Shown here one piece after another: positions 1 through 7,249 of a DNA stretch of 64,000 bases. The DNA is from Caballeronia glebae (GTDB lineage Bacteria > Pseudomonadota > Gammaproteobacteria > Burkholderiales > Burkholderiaceae), in contig NZ_FCOJ02000041.1 in NCBI RefSeq assembly GCF_001545035.1, positions 1-64,000 of the forward strand, written 5' to 3'. Below the pieces are notes generated by a model. The model had not been told where the DNA came from, searched no databases, and saw nothing but the letters and a program-made list of their open reading frames with translations. The translations under genes and the position numbers were made by a program. Numbering within the stretch: the first letter of the stretch is position 1; each line of letters starts with the position of its first letter.

Positions 1-314
1 GTCGTTCGATTCCTTGAATCAACGTTTGCCCCTCCTGCCCGGATGACTCGCGCAGAGGGTATTTCAACAGGCTGCTAGAGAATGCGTACAGGGCAGTGTT
101 GCAGCGGCATCAGCATGGCCATGCACCGGACCATATCGAAATTCGCCCGGAACGGTCAGCTTGACATTTGAGTCTATTGATATTTTCGAGCAACTCAAAG
201 GCGAACGCGATGGGAACAAAGATGACGCGGATAGAGGAGAGGTAGCCTCACTCGTTCGGACAGTTTCTGAGATTTTTAAGCGGAACGTCCGGCGCGATCA
301 TGCTGCCGATTCAA
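1..314. other. window edge, no intact gene seen
   Basis: I find no convincing gene here. The short frames lack a good ribosome binding site and do not read like a protein. Around 64-80 is a stretch (TTTCAACAGGCTGCTAG) resembling the ends of some transposable elements, but no transposase or matching partner repeat is visible. The reverse strand at 160-230 has a short hydrophobic run that might be a continuation of the secretion-ATPase remnant just to the right, after a stop codon. The stretch is best treated as decayed sequence. Confidence 0.35.
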
Positions 315-620
315 TCACAGCGTTTCCGGTTGTACCGTTCGATGACTTTGCCGATTGAGCGTCGGGCACTGCTGACCGACTCGCAGGCCTTCGAGAATCA
401 GCGCGGTTTTGGCGAGGATAAAGTGACCGCCGTCACGGTCGAGCACGAGGGCTGGCAGCGGTGTTGCCGTAAGCCGCCCAGCATTCAGAGGAACGATGCG
501 AGCCGTCAGGCCAAGGCTGCGAGCCGATAGCACGCCAAATCTACCGGTGACGGTAGCGGCTGCGTGTTTGAGTTGAGCGCCATCCGCTGGGATGTTGTGT
601 AAAGAGGCGATAGTCACCAA
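315..620 (-). pseudogene. remnant of a type I secretion ABC transporter (C39-like N-terminal domain)
   Basis: The reverse-strand reading resembles the N-terminal peptidase-like domain of HlyB/LapB-type secretion ATPases. It has a helix with HNIPADGAQLKHA, then RSLGLTARIV, then the domain core PLPALVLDRDGGHFILAK. In intact family members this domain is followed by six membrane helices and an ABC ATPase, about 700 residues in all. Here the similarity ends about 75 residues in, the tail is unrelated and the frame stops at 101. The upstream frame is closed by a stop and the first codon is GTG without a clear ribosome site. I read it as a degraded fragment of a formerly complete gene. Its partners (a membrane fusion protein, a TolC-like protein and a large exported substrate) are not in view. 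Confidence 0.45.
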
Positions 621-932
621 AGTCGAGAGACCGAAACCTTCCGCATATTTTTATACGCGATAGTTACCACTATTCTTTGAAGCGACCTGCTCAGTCCTCT
701 AATATCTCCACGAGTTTTGGTGGATTTATTTTCCTCACATAATCAGTACAACTTCTAATCCTAAATTTAAACTCCGAATTTCCGACATGTTTATTCGGTT
801 TATCTTCGTCAAACACGGAGAAGACTCGCACGGCATAACGCCTCCGCCAGAACCGCCCCCTTCGCGCTCGCTCCCGCATCGCGCTAAAGTGGCTGCGCAG
901 TGCTGCAATCCATTCCTCACCAAGGAGGCACC
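621..932. other. intergenic, lower GC, no gene supported
   Basis: This stretch of about 310 bases is clearly AT-richer than the rest, especially at 640-800. Frames on both strands look like mirror readings with no family resemblance. It ends with the strong ribosome binding site AAGGAGG (922-928) of the next gene. Any promoter for that gene must lie here, but I cannot point to a convincing -35/-10 pair. Confidence 0.4.
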
Positions 933-1379
933 ATGCAGACAAATCAGCTCACCCAATCGGCCGCGCGCGAGGCGGTCGAGCGTCTCTATCGCGCGTTTTC
1001 CACCCAGGACGTCGCGCTGCTGCGGCAGGCCGTCACGCCCGACTGGCAATACGTCCCTGAACCGCCCGGACAAAAGCCCGGTCCGGACCAGATGATCCCG
1101 ATCTTCGAAGATCTCGCCACCGCGCTGCCCGACATGCGCATCGAGATTCTCGACATGCTGATGCAGGAAGATCGCGTCGGCATCCGCGCGGAAGTGAGCG
1201 GCACGCAGTCCGGGCCGCTGCTCGGCATTGCCGCGACAAAAAAGCCGATCCGCTTCGCCATCCATTCGTTTCACGAATTGCGCGACGGTCTGGTGTCGAA
1301 AACGTGGCATCTGGAGGACTGGCTGAGCGTGTTCCGGCAACTCGATGCCCTTCCGCCAAAGGTGAACCCGCCGGTCTAG
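933..1379 (+). CDS. SnoaL-like ester cyclase family protein
   Basis: This 148-residue protein has the pattern of the SnoaL/NTF2-like fold. It starts with a helix (AVERLYRAFSTQDVALLRQAV), then TPDWQYVPEPPGQKPGPD, then FEDLATALPDMRIEILDMLMQEDRVGIRAEVSGTQ. The end contains IRFAIHSFHELRDGLVSKTWHLEDW, where the His and Trp-His residues line the pocket in relatives. Such proteins form small barrel dimers that bind hydrophobic substrates and sometimes catalyse cyclisation or hydrolysis, but most in this subgroup have no known substrate. The start is fixed by AAGGAGG four bases upstream. An in-frame start 33 bases further upstream has no such site. It is monocistronic and its end meets a decayed gene on the other strand. 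Confidence 0.8.
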   Translation: MQTNQLTQSAAREAVERLYRAFSTQDVALLRQAVTPDWQYVPEPPGQKPGPDQMIPIFEDLATALPDMRIEILDMLMQEDRVGIRAEVSGTQSGPLLGIAATKKPIRFAIHSFHELRDGLVSKTWHLEDWLSVFRQLDALPPKVNPPV

Positions 1380-1805
1380 GCGCGTCGCGCTCGCGTCTTC
1401 GCGCCCGGCGACGCCTTCGCGCGCAGGACATGCTCCACGCACAATCCAACGAGCGTCGCGTCCAGCCGCTCCAGCGCGCTTCCTACACGGCCGCGCTTAG
1501 CTCGCGCATGCGCGCGAATCCCGCCGCGCGCGCCCTTTTCTCCAGCATGCCGACTAGCGCCTCCAGCGACTACGGCGCGTCATGCGCGGCGCTTGCGCGC
1601 GTGTCGTCGAAGAGCGAAGAAAGCGCGTCACGCTGCCTTGCAGCCGGCGACGCGCATCCACGAGATCGCGTAGCGATTCGGCGCGCTCGTGATCGCGCGC
1701 CGCCTTCGCCGGAGCCGCCGCTACGCGCGCCCACGAACGCCGCGATGAGCACGACGGCGCCCTACGCTGCGATGCGAGAACGAAACCGCGTCTTCATCAG
1801 CATGC
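1376..1805 (-). pseudogene. degenerate short gene, unknown family
   Basis: On the reverse strand, an AGGAG-type site precedes a start near 1800 and a basic-then-hydrophobic N-terminus (MLMKTRFRSRIAA, then after a stop and frame change VVLIAAFVGA). This looks like a signal or anchor sequence. Coding-like helical segments then appear in successive different frames: ARDHERAESLRDLVDARRRL, then a third frame with SLEALVGMLEKRA and ALERLDATLVGLCVEHVL, ending at a stop that overlaps the previous gene's stop. At least two frameshifts and an internal stop separate the pieces. I do not recognise the family. The reading as a decayed membrane-anchored helical protein is an inference from frame-hopping coding potential. 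Sequencing errors are an alternative explanation. Confidence 0.35.
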
Positions 1806-1896
1806 TCCTAAGAGGGCCGGGACAACGCGGCGATTCGCCTTTTCGTATTGTCAATTTCCCGAAAGAAATTTGTTGCAGCGCGTCACATGTGCTAAC

Positions 1897-1926
1897 CTAG
1901 GGTTATTACCTAGTCAGTTACCCTAG
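1897..1926. promoter_or_regulatory. CTAGG-N7-CCTAG palindrome with a third CCCTAG
   Basis: An inverted repeat CTAGG (1897-1901) and CCTAG (1909-1913) with a 7-base spacer is followed by another CCCTAG at 1921-1926, just before the ribosome site of the 44-residue gene. The same CTAGG-N7-CCTAG arrangement occurs at 40756-40772. This looks like a protein-binding site. The binding factor is unknown. Confidence 0.4.
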
Positions 1927-1939
1927 TACGGAGTTCATC

Positions 1940-2074
1940 ATGGGAATCTTCGCCGCCACCCCGATCGCCCTCGTTTCCTTCATCGCTGCCAAGCTGCGCG
2001 CCGCCATGCACGACGCGCTCGACGCACGCGCCAAAGTCAGCGCGCTGATGGCCGAAGCCTATCGGCGAGCGTAA
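1940..2074 (+). CDS. small protein, 44 residues
   Basis: A short gene starts with MGIFAATPIALVSFIAAKLR, a hydrophobic segment of about 15 residues, followed by a charged amphipathic helix (HDALDARAKVSALMAEAYRR). CGGAG at 1929-1933 lies six bases upstream of the ATG. The layout resembles small membrane-associated proteins that are abundant in Burkholderia genomes, but I do not recognise a named family. The palindromic CTAGG elements immediately upstream support a regulated promoter. The next gene converges on it from the right. No function can be given; coding is likely but not certain at this length. Confidence 0.5.
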   Translation: MGIFAATPIALVSFIAAKLRAAMHDALDARAKVSALMAEAYRRA

Positions 2075-2117
2075 CGCGCGGGCGCGGGCTAATATTCGCC
2101 GCGCCGCGTTCCTGCAT

Positions 2118-4643
2118 TTACTGCAACGCGTAGGCGATTACGTAATCGCCGGCCTTCGTGCCGAGCGAGCCGTGACCGCCCGCCGTCACGAGCACATATT
2201 GTTTGCCGCTCGCATCGGCGTAGCTCATTGGCGTGGCCTGTCCGCCCGCCGGCAGCCGCGCTTCCCACAGCTTTTTGCCGTCGCGCACATCGTAGGCGCG
2301 CACGTATTGATCGAGCGTGCCCGTCAGGAATGCGACGCCGCCCGCCGTCACGATCGTCCCGCCGAGGCTCGGCACGCCGAGCGGCATCGGAATCGGCAGG
2401 GGCGCGCTATCGACGATAGTGCCGTTCTTGTGCATCCACGTGATCTTCTGCTTGCGCATGTCCACGCCCGCCATGTAGCCCCACGGCGGCGCCTGGCACG
2501 GAATCCCGAGCGGTGAAAGAAACGCGCTGATCTCGTAGCCGAACGGCGTGCCGCGCGCGAGCTTAATGCCGCTCGTTTCGCTGCCCTTCTTCTCGCCGTT
2601 CGCCCCCGGAATCTTGTCGCGCGGAATCAGCTTTGATGTGAACGCCATGTAGTCCGGATTCGCAATCAGAATCTGCCGCACCGGATCGACCGAAATTCCG
2701 CCCCAGTCGAACACGCCGAAGTTGCCCGGAAACACGAGCGTCCCTTGCTCCGACGGCGGCGTGTACGGCCCGTCGTAGCGCAGACTCTTGAACTTGATGC
2801 GGCACCAGAGCTGATCGAACGGCGTCGTGCCCCACATGTTCGCTTCCGTGATGCGCGGCGGGTTGAAGTTGAGCGCGGAGACCGCCTGCGTCGGCGCGGT
2901 GTGATCGCCCTGCGCCGCGCCGCCCGGCACCGCAACCTCGCTGATCGGCACGATCGGCTTGCCGGTTTCGCGATTCAGCACGTAAATACTGCCCTGCTTC
3001 GTCGACGCAATCACCGCCGGCTGCACGCCCTGCGCCGTCTGCAAATCGACGAGCGTCGGCTGGCCGCCGACATCCATATCCCACAAATCGTGGTGCGTGA
3101 ACTGATAGTTCCAGCGCAGCTTGCCCGTCGCCGCGTCGAGGGCGACCAGGCCGGCGCCGAACTTTTCGGCCTGCGGCGTGCGCCCGCCGCCCCATTGATC
3201 GGGCGTCTGATTGCCCATCGGCAGATAGATGATCCCGCGCTTCTCGTCGACGCTGAACATCGACCACATGTTCGGCGAGTTGCGCACGTAGGTGCCGCCC
3301 GCCGCGATCGGCTCGGTGGCGTCCGGGTTGCCCGAATCCCAGTTCCAGACGAGATGACCGTCGTTGACGTCGAATGCGCGGATCACGCCCGAAGGCTCGT
3401 TGTTCGATTCGTTGTCGGTCACGTGGCCGCCGACGATCACGAGATTGCGGAACACGGCCGGCGGCGACGTCGAGTAATAGCCGCCCGGCGTGAACGGGCC
3501 GATGTTCGCGCGCAGATCGATCGAACCGTCCTTGCCGAAGCTCGCGCACGGCTTGCCGGTGTCCGCGTCGAGCGCGATCAGGCGGGCGTCGGCGGTCGGC
3601 AGGAAGAGACGTCGCGGACATTCGGCCTGCGCCGTGGTTTGCGCGGGCGTCTGCACGGGCGCGGAGGCTTCGGCCGGCGCGGACGCCGCCTGCGCTTGCG
3701 CATCGGACGATGCAGCCGGCGCGTTCGCATCGACCGGTGCCGAAGCAAATGCGGCTTCGGAAGCTGCGGCGGCGGGCATCGGGTGCATCGACGCATCGTA
3801 ATAAGCGACGCCCCGGCAAGTCATGTGCTCCCAATGCTTGAACCCGATCGGGCTCTGAATCTGCGGGTCGAAGCGCCACTTCTCTTTTCCGCTCGCGGCA
3901 TCGAGCGCGATCACCTTGCTGTGCGGCGTGCACAGGAAGATCGTGTCGCCGACCTTGAGCGGCGTGTTCTCGTCGGTGGTTTCCGTCGGATCGTCGGCGC
4001 CGGGCATGTCGCCGGTGCGATACGTCCACGCCACCTTCAGCCGATTCGCGTTCTCCGGCGTGATTTGCGTAAGCGGCGCATAACGCTGCGCGAGCGGCGA
4101 GCCGCCATAGTCGATCCAGTCGCCCGGCGCGCGGCCGGTCGCCGCGTTTGTATCGGGCTGATTGGCATCGGCGGCGACACTCACGTCGATGCGCCCCGGC
4201 CGGTCGTGCGGATTGTTGAACCACGTGCCGACGCCGAGCAGCAGCGCAAGGACGATGGCGGCGGCGAGCGGCGTGCGCGCCGCGCGCGCGGTCGAGGGCG
4301 GCCCGAACAGCGCGCCGCGATGCACGAAAGGAATCAGCAGCCAGATCGCGAGTAGCACCCAGATCCACAAGCGTGGCATCAGTTGCCAGAAATCGAACTG
4401 CACTTCGACGACCGCCCAGATCGTCGAAGCGAACAGCATCAGCGCGAAAAGGAGCAACGCTGAACGCCGCCGGATCAGCAGCAACAGCCCGGTCAGCACG
4501 ATGGCCGCGCCCGCGATCACGTAGTACCACGATCCTTTGAGCGCAACGAGATACGCACCGCCCGCCGCCAGCACCACGCCGATGACGATAAACACTATGG
4601 CCGTAAAGAACGTGAGCGGATTGAGTCTTCCGTTGCCAGCCAT
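2118..4643 (-). CDS. gcd: membrane-bound PQQ-dependent dehydrogenase, glucose/quinate/shikimate family
   Basis: This 841-residue enzyme oxidises a sugar or cyclitol in the periplasm and passes electrons to ubiquinone. Five membrane helices occupy roughly residues 12-140, followed by an eight-bladed PQQ propeller. Strong family signatures are GGHVTDN near 405, THHDLWDMD at 516-524 with the catalytic-type Asp, YTPPSEQGTLVFPGNFG, FDWGGISVDP and the closing LPAGGQATPM and VLVTAGGHGS. Alignment by eye to Escherichia coli Gcd is close throughout, so glucose is the likeliest substrate, though quinate dehydrogenases share these motifs. An unusual Ala/Pro/Gln-rich insertion sits at residues 289-340, where E. 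coli has only a short loop. GGAGGA lies nine bases before the start. It appears monocistronic; no PQQ synthesis genes are in the window. Confidence 0.92.
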   Translation of the reverse strand: MAGNGRLNPLTFFTAIVFIVIGVVLAAGGAYLVALKGSWYYVIAGAAIVLTGLLLLIRRRSALLLFALMLFASTIWAVVEVQFDFWQLMPRLWIWVLLAIWLLIPFVHRGALFGPPSTARAARTPLAAAIVLALLLGVGTWFNNPHDRPGRIDVSVAADANQPDTNAATGRAPGDWIDYGGSPLAQRYAPLTQITPENANRLKVAWTYRTGDMPGADDPTETTDENTPLKVGDTIFLCTPHSKVIALDAASGKEKWRFDPQIQSPIGFKHWEHMTCRGVAYYDASMHPMPAAAASEAAFASAPVDANAPAASSDAQAQAASAPAEASAPVQTPAQTTAQAECPRRLFLPTADARLIALDADTGKPCASFGKDGSIDLRANIGPFTPGGYYSTSPPAVFRNLVIVGGHVTDNESNNEPSGVIRAFDVNDGHLVWNWDSGNPDATEPIAAGGTYVRNSPNMWSMFSVDEKRGIIYLPMGNQTPDQWGGGRTPQAEKFGAGLVALDAATGKLRWNYQFTHHDLWDMDVGGQPTLVDLQTAQGVQPAVIASTKQGSIYVLNRETGKPIVPISEVAVPGGAAQGDHTAPTQAVSALNFNPPRITEANMWGTTPFDQLWCRIKFKSLRYDGPYTPPSEQGTLVFPGNFGVFDWGGISVDPVRQILIANPDYMAFTSKLIPRDKIPGANGEKKGSETSGIKLARGTPFGYEISAFLSPLGIPCQAPPWGYMAGVDMRKQKITWMHKNGTIVDSAPLPIPMPLGVPSLGGTIVTAGGVAFLTGTLDQYVRAYDVRDGKKLWEARLPAGGQATPMSYADASGKQYVLVTAGGHGSLGTKAGDYVIAYALQ

Positions 4644-4818
4644 GCTGAGATCCTCCGTGACGATGAAAGGCGGAACACGGCCGTCGCGCGGTCGTGGTTC
4701 GGACGCTGTCGCGTGCAGGAGGAGAGCAATCGTTGTGCCGTTGGGCGGGAGATGAAACGTGCGAGAAGCGCTTACAGATAGCTTCCGCGAATGAGGCGCA
4801 GGCGCGCCTTGCGGATCG
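4644..4818. other. intergenic region upstream of the PQQ dehydrogenase
   Basis: This short gap holds the ribosome binding site of the PQQ dehydrogenase (reverse complement of TCCTCC near 4651-4656) and presumably its promoter. I see no clear operator. On the right it ends in the small tandem repeat that overlaps the stop codon of the next gene. Confidence 0.35.
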
Positions 4819-4851
4819 AAAGCGGGATTAAAGCGGGATCAAAGCGGAATC
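4819..4851. repeat. 11-bp tandem repeat, three copies
   Basis: Three adjacent copies of AAAGCGGGATY occur (4819-4829, 4830-4840 and 4841-4851, the last with one change). The array runs up to and into the stop codon of the adjacent reverse-strand gene. It is a small simple repeat of likely slippage origin. Confidence 0.6.
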
Positions 4852-5173
4852 AGCGCGGCCGCGGCCAGAGTCCGCCGTACGCGCTCGCCGGCATGACGCC
4901 GGAGACGAACGCCGCCTTGAGATCGGCGCGCTCGGAGAAGCGCGGCGCATCGAACCACGTCAGGAATTCTTCGCGCCAGACGCCCCACGCGTTTTCGTCG
5001 AAATCGAAATCCTCGTCGATGCGGCCGTTGTCGCGCAGATAGGCTCCGACCACTTGCGTGCCGTTCCAGTACGCGACGGCGACGTCGGTCAGATCGGCCG
5101 TCACGCCGTGGGGCAGATCGCGCAGCATCATCGCGACGTGCGCCTTGAACGATTTGAATTCGGTCGGTCTCAT
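4850..5173 (-). CDS. conserved hypothetical protein, acidic
   Basis: The chosen start gives 107 residues beginning MRPTEFKSFKAHVAMML, with GGAG ten bases upstream. An upstream TTG at 5230 overlaps the stop of the preceding gene and would add 19 residues. The protein is aromatic and acidic in its middle (NGRIDEDFDFDENAWGVWREEFLTWF) and has no signal peptide or membrane segment. I do not recognise the family. It follows another small unknown gene on the same strand by about 50 bases or less, so the two are probably co-transcribed and may act together in the cytoplasm. Confidence 0.65.
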   Translation of the reverse strand: MRPTEFKSFKAHVAMMLRDLPHGVTADLTDVAVAYWNGTQVVGAYLRDNGRIDEDFDFDENAWGVWREEFLTWFDAPRFSERADLKAAFVSGVMPASAYGGLWPRPR

Positions 5174-5226
5174 CGCCTGCTCCGCTTCAAAAAAGTGCGT
5201 GGAAAAAGCTGCTTGCGCGTGCTTGT

Positions 5227-5475
5227 TCAATTGAACACGCCTTTATTCAAGTCTTTTTCGAACGCGGCGGTCCATTCCGTGCCGTGTCCAATGCGATATT
5301 CGCGTTCCTTCAAGGTGGAACGTCGCGTGATGGTGACTTGGCCTTGCAGCGGATACACGTCGTCCACGACATCGGACGCGCCGCCTTCGTGCACGAGAAA
5401 ATCGCTCTCGTCGAGCCGATGGCGCGCGAGAATCGCAAGGAATTCCGCTCTTTCGTCCGGCGCAATCACAGTCAT
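5227..5475 (-). CDS. hypothetical protein, 82 residues
   Basis: The small cytoplasmic protein begins MTVIAPDERAEFLAILARHRL and contains LVHEGGASDVVDDVYPLQGQVTITRRSTLKEREYRIGHGTEWTAAFEKDL in consecutive segments. The helix-then-strands layout fits a compact alpha/beta protein, but I do not recognise it. The start is set by GGAGG eight bases upstream of ATG; frames reaching further upstream have no such site. Its stop lies about 50 bases before the preferred start of the next gene on the same strand, suggesting a two-gene transcript. It is divergent from the secreted protein at 5602. Confidence 0.65.
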   Translation of the reverse strand: MTVIAPDERAEFLAILARHRLDESDFLVHEGGASDVVDDVYPLQGQVTITRRSTLKEREYRIGHGTEWTAAFEKDLNKGVFN

Positions 5476-5601
5476 GTCACCCTCCATGATCGAAGGCTGC
5501 TTCCATTCAAAGTAGCACACGCGCGGAGGAACGTCGGCGCATATCTTGCGGCAAGCGCGGCACGGCGCACGCGCCACGAATTTACGAGGAGTCGAATCAC
5601 G

Positions 5602-5979
5602 ATGAAACGCGCAACGTTGACGATTTGGGCAAGCGCACTGGCGGCGCTCTCGTGCGCGCCCGCGCACGCCGACGACGCCGTCTGCGGCACGCTCGAAAGC
5701 GCCACGAACGGGCAGAACGGCATGATCGCGCTGCGCGAAGGCGAAAGCGTGAATTTCTGGCGAGGCGGCGCCGTGCGGCACGGCGCGCTGCATGTCTACA
5801 AGGACGGCGAGGTGTATCGCGTGTACTGGCAGCCGGAAGGAAGCGGCGATGTGTACGTGCTCGCGAACGAAGGCACGACGAGCGTGCGGCTCATCCTGAC
5901 GCCAACGCGCGGCACGCAGGTCAACACGGGACCAGGCAGCCTGCCGCCGCAGAAAGTGCTGTCCTGTCCCGTGATGTAG
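5602..5979 (+). CDS. putative secreted/periplasmic protein
   Basis: This 125-residue protein has a typical Sec signal peptide (MKRATLTIWASALAALSCAPAHA, cleavage near residue 23). The mature part has two cysteines, in DDAVCGTL near the start and LSCPVM at the very end, that could form a disulfide. Between them lie beta-strand-like segments (ESVNFWRGGAV, EVYRVYWQPEG, GDVYVLANEG, SVRLILTPT). No family is recognised. GAGGA stands 11 bases upstream of the ATG. It converges on tyrB with a gap of 16 bases and appears to be transcribed alone. Confidence 0.7.
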   Translation: MKRATLTIWASALAALSCAPAHADDAVCGTLESATNGQNGMIALREGESVNFWRGGAVRHGALHVYKDGEVYRVYWQPEGSGDVYVLANEGTTSVRLILTPTRGTQVNTGPGSLPPQKVLSCPVM

Positions 5980-5995
5980 CTATTTTCTTCGGCGC

Positions 5996-7192
5996 TTATT
6001 TCGCGAGCACCCGGCCGATGGCGTCGGCGACGATCTGCACGTTGCTGTCGTTCAGGCCCGCGACGCACATGCGGCCCGAGCGCAGAATGTACACGCCGAA
6101 CTCCTCCTTGAGACGGTCCGCCTGCTCCGCGACCAGACCCGTGTACGTGAACATGCCGCGCTGCTTGATGTAGCGCGTGAGCATTTCGCCGCGCACGTGA
6201 TCCTTCAGGCCGTCGTGAATCGCCTGGCGCATGCGCGCGATGCGCTGGCACATCGACGCGAGTTCCTTTTCCCACGACTGCTTCAGTTCGGGCGTGTTGA
6301 GCACATGCGTGACGATCTTCGCGCCGTGCGTCGGCGGATTGCTGTAGTTCGCGCGCACCGCGCTCGTCAACTGGCCGAGCACGCGATCGGCTGCTCCGGC
6401 GTCGTCGCAGACCACGTGCAGCCCGCCGCAGCGCTCGCCGTACAGCGAGAAATTCTTCGAGAACGAATTGGCGATGAACGCCGGCACGCCACGGCGCGCG
6501 ATCTCGCGCACGGCGAACGCGTCGTCGTCCAGACCCGAGCCGAAGCCCTGATACGCCATATCGACGAACGGCAGCAGATCGCGCTTTTGCAGCACGTCGA
6601 CGATCTTCACCCATTGCGCCTGATCGAGATCGACGCCCGTCGGGTTATGGCAGCACGCGTGCAGCAGAACGACGCTCTTCGCGGGCAGCTTGTCGATGGC
6701 GTCGAGCATTGCATCGAAGCGCAGGCCGCCGGTGGCTTCGTCGTAATACGGATACGTATTCACCTCGAAGCCCGCACGCTCGAAGATGAAACGGTGGTTC
6801 TCCCAGGTCGGGTCGCTCACCCACACCTGCGACTTCGGAAAATAGCGCTTGATGAAATCCGCGCCGACCTTCAGCGCGCCCGATCCGCCGAGCGTCTGCA
6901 CGCTCGCGATGCGGCCGTCGGCGCGCGCGGGGTTGTCGTTGCCGAACACGAGCGCCTGCACCGCGTCGCGATAATGCGCGAAACCGGCCATCGGCAAGTA
7001 AGGTTTCGGGCCGAGTTCCTTCAGGATTGACAGTTCCGCTTCGCGCACGGCCTGCATTACAGGCAGGCGGCCTTCGTCGTCGAAGTAAATGCCGATGCTC
7101 AAATTGACCTTGTTGGTGCGCGGGTCCTTCTGGAAGTTTTCGTTCAGCGACAGGATCGGGTCGCCGGGGTAAGCATCGATATGTTCGAACAT
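5996..7192 (-). CDS. tyrB: aromatic amino acid aminotransferase
   Basis: This PLP enzyme of aminotransferase class I (subgroup I-alpha) interconverts tyrosine, phenylalanine and aspartate with their 2-oxo acids. The 398-residue length is normal. It begins with FEHIDAYPGDPILSLNENF, typical of TyrB/AspC. Visible motifs are TLGGSGALKVGADF, LLHACCHNPTGVDL with the PLP-contacting Asn, FVDMAYQGFG and NSFSKNFSLYGERCG, where the Lys forms the Schiff base. The C-terminal LNDSNV/IGRVL region closes the small domain. I prefer the MFEH start; an upstream ATG at 7234 adds 14 atypical residues. The next gene upstream on the same strand is the aromatic permease AroP, 57 bases away, so import and transamination are probably co-expressed. 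Confidence 0.93.
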   Translation of the reverse strand: MFEHIDAYPGDPILSLNENFQKDPRTNKVNLSIGIYFDDEGRLPVMQAVREAELSILKELGPKPYLPMAGFAHYRDAVQALVFGNDNPARADGRIASVQTLGGSGALKVGADFIKRYFPKSQVWVSDPTWENHRFIFERAGFEVNTYPYYDEATGGLRFDAMLDAIDKLPAKSVVLLHACCHNPTGVDLDQAQWVKIVDVLQKRDLLPFVDMAYQGFGSGLDDDAFAVREIARRGVPAFIANSFSKNFSLYGERCGGLHVVCDDAGAADRVLGQLTSAVRANYSNPPTHGAKIVTHVLNTPELKQSWEKELASMCQRIARMRQAIHDGLKDHVRGEMLTRYIKQRGMFTYTGLVAEQADRLKEEFGVYILRSGRMCVAGLNDSNVQIVADAIGRVLAK

Positions 7193-7249
7193 GGTGACGG
7201 TGTGGGGACGAGAGATCAGCGAGATTGCAGACAATGGGCGCGCTTCACG

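Noticed and set aside
61-90. Possible insertion-sequence end
   Set aside because: Resemblance to a common transposon end is short; no partner terminal repeat, target duplication or transposase is visible in the window.
1304-1900. 198-codon forward frame
   Set aside because: Starts inside the SnoaL-like gene in another frame, no ribosome site, and amino-acid content of a mirror or shifted reading.
2745-4355. Long forward-strand open frame (536 codons) inside the PQQ dehydrogenase gene
   Set aside because: It is an Arg/Asp/His-rich mirror reading of a high-GC gene with no domain resemblance; the reverse-strand protein matches a known family from end to end.
7193-7234. N-terminal extension of tyrB from an upstream ATG
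   Set aside because: The added 14 residues do not fit the family, whose members begin MFEHI.
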